64,000 nucleotides of DNA from CAVQBJ01 sp963819075 (GTDB lineage: Bacteria; Actinomycetota; Thermoleophilia; Solirubrobacterales; Solirubrobacteraceae): assembly GCA_963819075.1 (NCBI GenBank), contig CAWFUP010000006.1:124001-188000 (forward strand), in the 5' to 3' direction. The position numbers and the translations under genes are program-made. Under the pieces are notes generated by a model. It saw only the letters and a list, made by a program, of their open reading frames with translations, had not been told where the DNA came from and made no database searches. This document shows, in pieces, positions 25,551 to 34,525 of the stretch (position 1 is the first letter of the stretch; each line of letters begins with the position of its first letter).

Positions 25551-26393
25551 ATGGCCGTACACGCCGTTGAGGAGTCCACAGAAGCCGCCGGAACGGAGGT
25601 TGACGGGCTGCGCGTGTTCCTGGCGAGCCTCGCTCGTCGCCCGTTGTTGACGGCGGCCGAGGAGATCAGCCTCGCTCGTCGCGTGCGACGGGGCGACCTG
25701 GCGGCCAAGGACCGCATGGTCGAGGCCAACCTGCGGCTCGTCGTGCACGTCGCCAAGGCCTACCAGGGCCGCGGGCTGCCGCTCCAGGATCTCATCCAGG
25801 AAGGGACTGTCGGCCTGATCCGCGCGGTCGAGAAGTTCGACCCCGACCGCGGCTTCCGCTTCTCGACGTATGCCATCTGGTGGATTCGGGCTTCGGTCAC
25901 GCGCGCGGTCGCCGGCCAGTCCAGGCTCGTTCACCTTCCCGATGCGCTGCAATCGCGTCTGCAGAAGGTGGCCGAGGCGGAGCGCGCGCTCACGGCGGCG
26001 CTCGGGCGCACACCGCGGGCCGTCGAGCTCGCCGAGGCGCTCGGGGTCGAGTCGGGCGAGGTCGAGGAGCTGCGCCGCTACGCCGCGCCGATCGTCTCGC
26101 TGCACGAGCCGATCGGCAACGGCGAGGCCGAGCTCGGCGACCTTCTGCCCGACGACACGCCGCCGCCGGAGGAGCTCGTGCGCGACGATCGCTCGCTGTC
26201 CGCGGCCCTCGCCACGGTGCGCCCGGGAGACCGGCGCGTGCTCGAGCTGCGCTACGGGCTCGACGGCGAGGACGCGCACAGCTATCGCGAGATCGCCCAG
26301 CAGCTGCAGATCACGACCGAGGGCGTGCGCCACGCCGAGCGCCGCGCGCTCTCCACGCTCGCTCAGGCGCCCTCGCTCCGCCGCGCGGCCTGA
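25551..26393 (+). CDS. RNA polymerase sigma-70 family factor (RpoD/group 2-3 type)
   Basis: A 280-residue sigma factor with region 1.2 (LRVFLASLARRPLLTAAEEISLARRV), region 2 (ANLRLVVHVAKAYQGRG, LIQEGTVGLIRAVEKFD, RFSTYAIWWIRASVTRA), region 3 (LQSRLQKVAEAERALTAALGRTP) and region 4 with its HTH (SYREIAQQLQITTEGVRHAERRAL). It lacks region 1.1 and is far shorter than a housekeeping sigma, so it is an alternative sigma of the SigB/SigC sort. The ATG at 25551 follows GAAGGAG. No anti-sigma gene is adjacent. A strong hairpin follows at 26447. Confidence 0.92.
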   Translation: MAVHAVEESTEAAGTEVDGLRVFLASLARRPLLTAAEEISLARRVRRGDLAAKDRMVEANLRLVVHVAKAYQGRGLPLQDLIQEGTVGLIRAVEKFDPDRGFRFSTYAIWWIRASVTRAVAGQSRLVHLPDALQSRLQKVAEAERALTAALGRTPRAVELAEALGVESGEVEELRRYAAPIVSLHEPIGNGEAELGDLLPDDTPPPEELVRDDRSLSAALATVRPGDRRVLELRYGLDGEDAHSYREIAQQLQITTEGVRHAERRALSTLAQAPSLRRAA

Positions 26394-26446
26394 GCGCTCG
26401 CTCGCCTCGCCGCTGAGGGCGCCGGCCGCCCGCGAGACGACGTGTA

Positions 26447-26479
26447 CGCAGAAGGTGTGAATAGTTCACACCTTCTGCG
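26447..26479. terminator. Perfect 15-bp inverted repeat, bidirectional terminator between convergent genes
   Basis: CGCAGAAGGTGTGAA and its exact complement flank a 3-base TAG loop. It sits between the sigma gene (plus) and the lipoprotein gene (minus), 54 and 81 bases from their ends. Its GC content is visibly lower than the surroundings. The symmetry and position suit transcription termination for both strands. Confidence 0.7.
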
Positions 26480-26559
26480 GTCATCCCCCGGCCGAGACCT
26501 CGCCGGCACCTTGCCCCACCCGCGGCGGCGCCCATGGCGCCGCCGCCGGTTCCTTGCTC

Positions 26560-27186
26560 CTACGCGGCCGGACCGGCCGCCCCGGTCGCCCCGGCCCGGC
26601 GGCCGAACGTGCCCCGGAGGTCGGGCAAGCACTTGGCGTACGCCGTCTTGAAGGCGGCGCTCGTCGTATTGATGCCGTTCGTGTTGAACACGGGGCCGGT
26701 GCCCGACGTGTTCGCCGCTGGCAGGTTGACGCCGTTCGAGCGCATGCAGGTCACGAACGTGTTGAGCGCGGCGACGACGGTCGGGTTGCTCAGGCGCTGG
26801 CGAAAGCCGCCGCCGCCGCGGACGCCGCCGGTGAAGCCGCACTTCTGCATCGCGGCGCGCAGCTTGGGGTTGTTGGCGAACGCTCCGGCGCCGCCGCCGG
26901 CACGGAACCCGCCACCGCCGAGAAGGCCGCCGCCGCCGGGCGGGCGTGTGCCCGCCGGGCGCTGGGGGAGGGTGATGCCCTGCTTGGCCAGGCACTGGCG
27001 AAGCGCAGCGAAGCGTCCTGAGCCGCCCCCGCCCGCCCCGCCGGGGCCGCTGGCGCCGGACGCGGGAACGCTGGCCGCCGCGGTCGAGCTCGTCGAGCCC
27101 GACGAGCCGCCACAGGCCGCGAGGGCGAGGGCGAGGGCGAGGATGAGGGGGATGGCCAGCGCCGACGAGCGGCGTGGGGTCTTCAT
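26560..27186 (-). CDS. Secreted lipoprotein of unknown function (Cys-pair domain)
   Basis: A 208-residue protein with a lipobox (LALAACGG, Cys about residue 25). Gly/Ser/Pro-rich stretches are interspersed with short conserved blocks: LRQCLAKQGITLP, LRAAMQKCGF, FVTCMRSNGVNLP and FKTAYAKCLP. The repeated pattern C(4-5)xG.xLP with paired cysteines occurs in actinobacterial lipoproteins next to MacAB-like exporters; the role is not known. It is the last gene of the 31711-26560 minus-strand operon and may be the surface partner or cargo-binding protein of that exporter. Confidence 0.75.
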   Translation of the reverse strand: MKTPRRSSALAIPLILALALALAACGGSSGSTSSTAAASVPASGASGPGGAGGGGSGRFAALRQCLAKQGITLPQRPAGTRPPGGGGLLGGGGFRAGGGAGAFANNPKLRAAMQKCGFTGGVRGGGGFRQRLSNPTVVAALNTFVTCMRSNGVNLPAANTSGTGPVFNTNGINTTSAAFKTAYAKCLPDLRGTFGRRAGATGAAGPAA

Positions 27187-27215
27187 GCGAATCGAACTCC
27201 TTGATGGTTGGTTGA

Positions 27216-27956
27216 TCAGCCCGGCCCGAAGAGGGAGGGCGTGCCCGAGGACGAGCTTCCGGAGCCGCTCGAGCTGGAGCTCGAGCTCCCGGAGGGCGAG
27301 GCACCTCCGCCGCCGCCGAACAGCGAGGCGAAGCCGCCCGCCGCGTTGGCCGCAGTGGCCCGGATCGACGTCGCGGTGACGGTCCCGTCGCTGGCCTTCG
27401 GCCCGGAGACGATGACGGTGTCGCCGGGGTGGATGGCGGACACGGAACCGACGTCGGTCCGTGTCACGGTGCCTCCGGAGGCCTGCACGACCTTGATCGT
27501 GTTGCCCTCGGAGTCGGTGATGTACAGCGTGCCGTGGTTGTTGAGCGACACGGTGCCGGTGGTCGCGTTGGCGCCGCCGCCGCCGCCGAAGAGGCTGCGA
27601 GCCGCGGCCCCGGCGCCGGTGGCCCCGCTTCCCGTGAGCCCGGCGCGGCGGGCCAGTCCGGCGACGCCGGAGGCCGCGCTCGTCGTCGACGTCGTCTGGC
27701 CCTTCTCGACGAGCACGCCGGCGATGAACCCGCCGGCGACGAGCAGCACGCCGAGCAGGCTGAGGTTGAACGGGGTCACCAGACGTCGGCGCGGTCGATG
27801 GGGCAGATCCTCCTCGTACTCCTCGACCCAGTCGTCATCTCCCTCCAGCTGCTCGGCCGGGCGCAGGGAGTCGCGGGTCGGCAGCGGCTCGTCGACCGGC
27901 CGTCCGGAGGGCCGGGCGGGATCGTCGGGGCGGTACGGGGTGGCGGGATCGCTCAT
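27216..27956 (-). CDS. Membrane-anchored OB-like (DUF5666-type) protein
   Basis: A 246-residue protein. An acidic N-terminal cytosolic region with ten acidic residues around EGDDDWVEEYEED (about residues 38-50) precedes one membrane helix (about 66-85). A Gly/Ala-rich linker follows, then an outer domain with GTLYITDSEGNTIKVVQASGGTVTR and IHPGDTVIVSGPKASDGTVTATSI. These look like the small beta-barrel of DUF5666. The tail is Ser/Gly-rich. It lies between the permease and lipoprotein genes, 28 bases after the permease, so it probably serves the same export system. Confidence 0.7.
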   Translation of the reverse strand: MSDPATPYRPDDPARPSGRPVDEPLPTRDSLRPAEQLEGDDDWVEEYEEDLPHRPRRRLVTPFNLSLLGVLLVAGGFIAGVLVEKGQTTSTTSAASGVAGLARRAGLTGSGATGAGAAARSLFGGGGGANATTGTVSLNNHGTLYITDSEGNTIKVVQASGGTVTRTDVGSVSAIHPGDTVIVSGPKASDGTVTATSIRATAANAAGGFASLFGGGGGASPSGSSSSSSSGSGSSSSGTPSLFGPG

Positions 27957-27984
27957 ATTGGAGGCTCTCGGATCGGTCGTGCGT

Positions 27985-29213
<1,229 letters not shown>

Positions 29214-29217
<4 letters not shown>

Positions 29218-30080
29218 GCCTGGTTGTGCGCGTGCGCGCCGTGGAAGTCGGCGCCGAGACCGGGCGGCGCCGCGCCGACGTCGGCCCGTCGCTCGTCGTG
29301 AACGATGTGTCCGTCGGCGAGCTGGATCACGCGCTTGGCGCGCGCGGCCACGTCGGGCTCGTGGGTGATGAGCACGATCGTACGGCCTTCGAGGTTCAGG
29401 CGGCCGAAGATGTTCAGGACGTCAGCGGTCGAACGCGAATCGAGGTTGCCGGTCGGCTCGTCGGCCAGGATGAGCGCGGGGTTGGTGACGAGCGCGCGGG
29501 CCACCGCCACGCGCTGCTGCTGGCCGCCGGAGAGCTCGGAGGGGAGGTGCTGCACGCGGTTGGCCATGCCGACCTCGGCGAGCGCGGCCAGGGCGCGCGC
29601 GTGGCGCTGGGCCCGGGGCACCCCGGCATAGGCGAGCGGGAGCTCGACGTTGGCGACGGCGCTCGTGCGGGGCACGAGGTTGAAGCTCTGGAAGACGAAG
29701 CCGATCTTGCGGTTGCGAATGTCGGCGAGGTCGTCGTCGTCGTAATGGCGCACGTCGATGCCGTCGAGCAGGTAGCGCCCGCGCGTCGGCGCGTCGAGGC
29801 AGCCGAGCGTGTTCATGAGCGTGCTCTTGCCGCTGCCCGAGCTGCCCATGATCGCGACGAGGTCACCACGATCGATGCTCAGCGTGACGCCGCGCAGGGC
29901 ATGCACCCGAACCTCGCCGAGCTCGAACACGCGATGGACGTCCTCGAGCACGATCACCTGGGGCGGTGGCCGTCGACCGGTGCGCCCGGCGGCGGGCGTC
30001 CGCCGCCTCGCGCGAGCGACCAGCGGCGTCGTGCGCGGTCGCCGCATCGCGGGCACGGAGGGACGGCCCGGGCGACGCAT
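29214..30080 (-). CDS. ABC transporter ATP-binding protein, MacB/LolD type
   Basis: A 288-residue ATPase. After an Arg-rich stretch of about 40 residues that may be upstream of the true start, the domain begins VIVLEDVHRVF. Walker A is MGSSGSGKST, the Q-loop FVFQSFNLV, the signature LSGGQQQR, Walker B ALILADEPTGN and the H-loop LITHEPD. The C-terminal tail ends HGAHAHNQA. Its start ATG overlaps the stop of the adaptor and its end overlaps the permease start. It powers the MacAB-like exporter. Confidence 0.93.
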
Positions 30081-31711
30081 CAGCCGCCACCGAAGCGCGC
30101 CGCGAAGCCGCCGCCGGCACCGCCACCGCCGAGGCCGAGGCCGCCGCCCAGGCCGCCGCCCCCGCCGAGCCGGATGGCGCCGCCGGCGCCAGCGGCCGTC
30201 GAGGCGGCCGACGAGCCGAGGTTGACCGTCGTCTTGATGAGCAGCTCATCGCCGGGGCTCACGCCGGAGAGGATCTGCGTCGAGCTCGTCCCGACGACCC
30301 CGGTGGTCACCGGCGTGACGACGTCCTTGCCGTTCTTGACCACGGTCACCGTGCTCTGGCCCCCCGACCGCGATATCGCCGACGTGGGCACCGTCACGGC
30401 GCCTTGCGCCTGGGAGACGACGATGGTGGCGGTGGCGCTCATCCCGGGCTTGATCTGGCTGCTGCCCTGATCGAGGGTGAGCGTCACGTCGTAGCTGGTG
30501 ACCGAGTTGCTCGTCGTGCCGAGCAGGCTGACGTTGGTCACGTGCGCCGCGAGCTCGACGCCGGTGAGTGCGGAGACGGCGACGGTGGCCGGCTGGCCGA
30601 CGGCCACCTTGCCGATGTCGGCCTCGGTGAGGGGCACGACGAGCTGCATCGAGGAGAGGTTCACGATCTGGATCAGCGGGGTGCTCGAGCTCGAGCCTGA
30701 GCCCGAGGACGACGACCCGGCCCCCGAAGCGCCGGCGGCGCTCGATGCGGCGCCCGCCCGACCTGCGGCGCCCGACCCGCTGGACCCGGTCGAGCTGCTG
30801 GCGGAGTTGGAGGAGCCCGTACTGCCGGTCTGACCGCCCGCGGAGACCGTGTCGCCGACCTCCACGGCGGCCACGGAGGCCACCACGCCGGACGCCGGCG
30901 CGTAGAGCTTGCCGTTCGCCAGCGTCTGCTCGGCCGTCTGGACGTCGAGCTGGGCCGAGGCGACGCTCGCCTGGGCCGAGGTGACGTTCGCGGCCAGGGT
31001 CGCCGCGCTCGGAGCCGCCGATGACTGGCCGCCCGCTCCGCCACCGACCGATCCCGAGCTCGACTGAACCGCGCTGCTCGAGCGCACGGAGGAGCCCGAG
31101 CCGGCGCCGGCCGTCCCCGACGCCCGCGGTGAATGGGCCGTCTCGGTCACTGTCGTGGTGCTGACGGTCGTCGTCGGAGCGCCGGCGCCGGTCGTCCCCG
31201 TGGCCCCGCTCGGCGCCCCGGCACCGGGGGAGCGTCCGGCCGCGGTGACATCGGAGATGTTGGCGGCGCCGGCGTTGGCCGTGGCCGCGGCGGCCGTCGC
31301 CGACGTCGTCGTCGAGGACGCCGAGGCCTGCGCATCCTCTGCCTGCTGGAGGCTGGCCTCGGCCGACGCGAGCGTGGCGTTGGCCTGCTGCACGCCGACC
31401 TCGGCCTGCTGCGGATTGAGCTGGGCCAGCAGCTCTCCCTTGAACACCTGCTGTCCGGCGGACACGTAGAGGTGCTCGAGCGTTCCGCTCGTCTGGAAGT
31501 TGACGTCGTCCTGCGTCGCCGGCTGCAGTGTGCCGTCACCGGAGACCGTCGACTGCACGACGCCCTTCTCGGCGGTGATCGTCCGGGTCGTCGTCTCGGA
31601 GGCCTGCGACGGCGGGCCGACGACGGCGAAGGCCGCGGCGATGGCGCCGGCGGCGAGGAGGAGGAGCGCGAACCTGGTCCAGGTCGGCGTGATGTGTGGG
31701 GACTCGCTCAT
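30080..31711 (-). CDS. HlyD/MacA-like membrane fusion (adaptor) protein
   Basis: A 543-residue protein with an N-terminal anchor (about residues 12-32). The first lipoyl half is TLQPATQDDVNFQTSGTLEH, then KGELLAQLNPQQAEV, and a long hairpin region follows. The hairpin is split by an unusually long low-complexity Ser/Thr/Gly/Ala insert (about residues 125-240 and again about 290-345). The second lipoyl half is KLYAPASGVVASVAAVEVGD. The barrel domain (LVVPLTEADIGKVAVGQPATVAV) and a Gly-rich tail end the protein. It would link the MacB-type permease to an outer layer or substrate. First gene of its operon, divergent from the ROK kinase. Confidence 0.88.
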   Translation of the reverse strand: MSESPHITPTWTRFALLLLAAGAIAAAFAVVGPPSQASETTTRTITAEKGVVQSTVSGDGTLQPATQDDVNFQTSGTLEHLYVSAGQQVFKGELLAQLNPQQAEVGVQQANATLASAEASLQQAEDAQASASSTTTSATAAAATANAGAANISDVTAAGRSPGAGAPSGATGTTGAGAPTTTVSTTTVTETAHSPRASGTAGAGSGSSVRSSSAVQSSSGSVGGGAGGQSSAAPSAATLAANVTSAQASVASAQLDVQTAEQTLANGKLYAPASGVVASVAAVEVGDTVSAGGQTGSTGSSNSASSSTGSSGSGAAGRAGAASSAAGASGAGSSSSGSGSSSSTPLIQIVNLSSMQLVVPLTEADIGKVAVGQPATVAVSALTGVELAAHVTNVSLLGTTSNSVTSYDVTLTLDQGSSQIKPGMSATATIVVSQAQGAVTVPTSAISRSGGQSTVTVVKNGKDVVTPVTTGVVGTSSTQILSGVSPGDELLIKTTVNLGSSAASTAAGAGGAIRLGGGGGLGGGLGLGGGGAGGGFAARFGGG

Positions 31712-31852
31712 GCGGGGGGCGGCGAAGCGGGCGACCGGGCGCGCGCAGCCTCAATCAGAGCATGGGGACAGGACGCAAACGGCTCGTAAGAAGCCCTTAA
31801 GGCGCCGATCAAGCCGTACCGGGCGTCGGCGCGCTCTGCCATGATCCCGCGC

Positions 31853-32836
31853 ATGTCCGTGCGCGGGGGACTCGATCTCGGCGGTACGAAGATCCAGGCG
31901 ATCGTCTTCGACACCGCCGACGAGGGCGTCCGCGGGCAGGCCCGCCGGCCGACGCCACAGGAGGGCGGGCCCCCGGCGGTCGTCGACGCGCTCGTCGACG
32001 CGCTGCAGGAGGCCGCGTCGGAGGCCGGCCTGACCACCGACCGTCTGGCCGGCGTGGGGATCGGCTCGCCGGGGGAGACCGACACGGCCAAGGGCATCGT
32101 CGCTCACGCGAGCAACCTCCCGGACTGGGACGCGCCGTTTGCCCTGGCCGCGGCGCTGACCGAGCGTCTCGGGACGCCCGTGAGCGTCGGCAACGACGTC
32201 GACGTGGCCACGCAGGCCGAGTTCCAGCTCGGCGCCGGGCGTGCCGCCGCCTCGCTGCTCGGCGTCTTCTGGGGCACCGGCGTCGGCGGCGGACTCGTGT
32301 TAGACGGCCAGCCGTGGAGCGGCCGCGGCGCGGCCGGCGAGATCGGCCACATGGTCATCAAGCGCGACGGGGCTCGTTGCCCGTGCGGGCGCCGGGGCTG
32401 CATGGAGGCCTACGCGGGCCGCCGCGCCATGGAGGAGCGAGCGCGCTTCCTCGCCGATCGAGGGCGTAAGACGGAGCTGTTCAAGATCATGCACGAGCGC
32501 GGACGCACCAACCTCTCGAGCGGCGTGTGGGCCAAGGCGCTGGCCCGCGGCGACGAGCTGGCCAGCGAGGTGATCGAGCGGGCGGTCGGCGCGCTCGGCG
32601 CCGGCATCGCATCGGCCGTCAACCTGCTCGACATCGAGCTCGTGGTGATCGGCGGCGGCCTCGGTGTGCGCTTCGGCGAGCCGATGGCCGAGCGCATCTT
32701 CGCGGCCATGCGACCGCACCTGTTCTTCGATGATCGGCCACCCGCGGTGCGCGTCGCCGCCCTCGGCGATCTCGGGGGCGCGATCGGCGCGGCGCTGATG
32801 AGCGAGCGCCTCGGTCCGGTCGTCCAGGCCGCGTGA
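31853..32836 (+). CDS. ROK family sugar kinase (glucokinase-like)
   Basis: A 327-residue kinase with the ATP loop GLDLGGTKIQ at the N terminus and VGNDVDVATQAEF (catalytic Asp in the GND). GVFWGTGVGGGLVLDG and GEIGHMVI follow, then the zinc-binding CPCGRRGCMEAYAG of ROK proteins. It phosphorylates glucose or a related sugar at the 6-OH. No N-terminal HTH, so it is an enzyme rather than a ROK repressor. An ATG 12 bases upstream is also possible. Together with the phosphofructokinase at 38807 it would feed glycolysis. Confidence 0.9.
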   Translation: MSVRGGLDLGGTKIQAIVFDTADEGVRGQARRPTPQEGGPPAVVDALVDALQEAASEAGLTTDRLAGVGIGSPGETDTAKGIVAHASNLPDWDAPFALAAALTERLGTPVSVGNDVDVATQAEFQLGAGRAAASLLGVFWGTGVGGGLVLDGQPWSGRGAAGEIGHMVIKRDGARCPCGRRGCMEAYAGRRAMEERARFLADRGRKTELFKIMHERGRTNLSSGVWAKALARGDELASEVIERAVGALGAGIASAVNLLDIELVVIGGGLGVRFGEPMAERIFAAMRPHLFFDDRPPAVRVAALGDLGGAIGAALMSERLGPVVQAA

Positions 32837-32887
32837 GCACCTCGCCGCCGGCGGCCGTGCGCCGTCGTCCCGCGGTCCGTGCGGTGC

Positions 32888-32893
32888 TCTAAT
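32888..32893 (+). promoter_or_regulatory. -10-like element for a leaderless mgtE-N/CBS transcript
   Basis: TCTAAT lies 12 bases before the GTG at 32906, so the transcript would start at or within a few bases of that codon. There is no ribosome site in the short gap. The element is an imperfect -10. Confidence 0.35.
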
Positions 32894-32905
32894 CTGTCTG
32901 TCGCC

Positions 32906-34165
32906 GTGGCACAGCCCATTGTGCATCTGTCGACCGTGCTGCGGAGCCCGTTGCTCGATCGGGCCGGAGAGCGTCTCGGCCGAGTCGACGACCTCATCGT
33001 GCGGTTGGCCGACCGCGGCTACCCACCGGTCACCGGCATCAAGGCGCACATCGCCGGACGCGAGCTGTTCGTGCCCGCGGACAAGATCGCCACGCTCGCT
33101 CCCGGGGAGGTGCGGCTGTCCGGGCAGAAGCTGAACCTCGGACGCTTCGAGCGCCGCGAGGGCGAGGTGCTCCTGCGCCAGGACGTGCTCGGGCGCAGGC
33201 TCGTGGATGTCGAGTCCGAGCCGCCGAGCCTGGTCACGGCGCATGAGATCGTGCTCTCGTGCATCGACGGCTGGTGGCGGGTCGTCGGCGTCGACCCGAG
33301 CCGCGCGGCCGAGGTGCGCCGCTGGCTGCCCCGGTGGCTGCGCCCGCGCGATCGGGAGCGGCCGTTCGTGGACTGGACCGACCTCGAGCCGTTCGTCGGT
33401 CACGTCCCGACGTCGCGTCTGCGCTTCTCCTTTCGCAAGCTCGCCGATCTGCACCCGGCCGAGATCGCCGACCTCGTCGAGGCGGCGTCGCACGAGGAGG
33501 GCGAGGAGATCATCAAGGCGGTCGCCCAGGACCGCGAGCTCGAGGCCGATGTGTTCGAGGAGCTCGACGAGCACCACCAGCAGGAGTTCGTCGAGGAGCG
33601 CTCCGACGAGCAGATCGCCCAGCTCATCTCGCGCATGGCCACCGACGACGCCGCCGACCTCATCGCCGAGCTCGATCAGGATCGTCGCGGTCGCGTGCTC
33701 GCGCTGCTTCCGCCGGCGCGACAGCGCCAGATCAAGGCGCTGCTCGGCTACAACCCGTCGACGGCCGGTGGTCTCATGAGCCCCGAGATCCTGACCATCG
33801 CGCAGCAGGCCACGGTGGCCGACGGCCTGCGGCGCGTGAGCGAGAGCAGCGCCGCGCCGGAGACGCTGACGACCATCTATCTCGTCGACAGCGCCGGGAC
33901 GCTCATCGGCTCGGTGCCGATCGTGACGCTCATGCGCACGAACGCGACCTCGCCGGCCCTCGACATCGCCGACCGCGAGCCCGAGCGCGTGCAGCCCGAC
34001 GCCGACCTGCCCGAGGTCGCACGGATCATGACCGACTACAACCTCGTGATGCTGCCGGTCGTCGACGAGCACGACCGCGCGATCGGCGTCGTCACCGTCG
34101 ACGACGTGCTCGAGCTGACGCTGCCGACCGGCTGGCGGCGCCGCTACGGCCTCGTGCGGGACTGA
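32906..34165 (+). CDS. Soluble MgtE N-domain + CBS pair protein (no membrane channel)
   Basis: A 419-residue protein. Residues about 10-130 form PRC-barrel-like modules (LGRVDDLIVRLADRGYPPVTG, GRELFVPADKI). Next comes the MgtE N-terminal helical superhelix (LADLHPAEIADLVEAASHEEG, RMATDDAADLIAELDQDRRGRVLALLP), then two CBS motifs (LMSPEILTIAQQATVADGL and MLPVVDEHDRAIGVVTVDDV). In MgtE these domains sense Mg2+ and gate the channel. Here the transmembrane channel is missing and an NRAMP transporter gene follows, so it probably regulates that carrier or acts as a Mg2+ or nucleotide sensor. GTG at 32906 is preferred over GTG at 32879. Confidence 0.85.
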   Translation: MAQPIVHLSTVLRSPLLDRAGERLGRVDDLIVRLADRGYPPVTGIKAHIAGRELFVPADKIATLAPGEVRLSGQKLNLGRFERREGEVLLRQDVLGRRLVDVESEPPSLVTAHEIVLSCIDGWWRVVGVDPSRAAEVRRWLPRWLRPRDRERPFVDWTDLEPFVGHVPTSRLRFSFRKLADLHPAEIADLVEAASHEEGEEIIKAVAQDRELEADVFEELDEHHQQEFVEERSDEQIAQLISRMATDDAADLIAELDQDRRGRVLALLPPARQRQIKALLGYNPSTAGGLMSPEILTIAQQATVADGLRRVSESSAAPETLTTIYLVDSAGTLIGSVPIVTLMRTNATSPALDIADREPERVQPDADLPEVARIMTDYNLVMLPVVDEHDRAIGVVTVDDVLELTLPTGWRRRYGLVRD

Positions 34166-34187
34166 CGGACCCCGCCGGCGCGGCGGC

Positions 34188-34223
34188 GCGCGCGGCCGCG
34201 CAGGAGGCGCGCGGGCCCCTTTT
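34188..34223 (+). terminator. Candidate intrinsic terminator after the MgtE-N/CBS gene
   Basis: A GC-rich stem around GGCCGCGC and GCGCGCGGGCC is followed by CCTTTT. It is the only T-run terminator visible in this region. Stem pairing is imperfect. It lies 23 bases after the stop codon and separates the regulator from the NRAMP leader. Confidence 0.45.
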
Positions 34224-34525
34224 CACAATTTCTGCACAAGGGGGCGCGAGCGGGCCCGTAGGGTCGGGCCGATGCTAGGGTTCACGGGCCGCACCGGCCC
34301 TGCACCGACGCCAGAAAGGAGACCGGTATGGACGCTGACTTGCCGCGAAGTACCCAACCGGTCACGCGTCGGTCGGGCTGCCTGCGTTTCGCGGCCTAAT
34401 CGGAATCCGCTCGTCCGCGCGTGGCGTCACCCGCTCGGGGCGCAGGCGCCGTCCCGCGGCGCCGGGGCGTGCCGAGTGAGCGCGTCCGGCCGTTTCCGAA
34501 CAGGTCAGCAAGGAGGTGAACCGCA
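34224..34525 (+). promoter_or_regulatory. Long structured 5' leader of the NRAMP gene with mutually exclusive helices
   Basis: The 300-bp gap starts with an AT-richer patch (TTCACAATTTCTGCAC) and two TAGGGT hexamers (34259, 34276) that may be -10 elements. It contains the inverted repeats GACCGGT (34321-34327)/ACCGGTC (34357-34363) and GCCGCGAA (34342-34349)/TTCGCGGC (34388-34395). The two helices interleave, so they cannot form together except as a pseudoknot, as in attenuators and riboswitches. A short open frame lies across them. It does not match the yybP-ykoY Mn2+ or M-box Mg2+ consensus that I know. A consensus AAGGAGGTG (34510-34518) precedes the NRAMP start. Confidence 0.5.
34328..34399 (+). 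CDS. Putative 23-residue leader peptide upstream of the NRAMP gene
   Basis: ATG at 34328 follows AAAGGAG with 6 bases spacing, a far better ribosome site than most in this window. The peptide reads MDADLPRSTQPV then TRRSGCLRFAA and stops at TAA. It spans both arms of the interleaved helices in the NRAMP leader, so ribosome position on it could decide which helix forms. This is the usual design of a metal- or amino-acid-sensing attenuator. No homologue is known to me; the call rests on ribosome site, position and structure. Confidence 0.4.
   Translation: MDADLPRSTQPVTRRSGCLRFAA

Noticed and set aside
34224..34525. Known Mn2+ (yybP-ykoY) or Mg2+ (M-box) riboswitch
   Set aside because: Neither consensus loop set could be found by eye; the leader is reported as unclassified instead.
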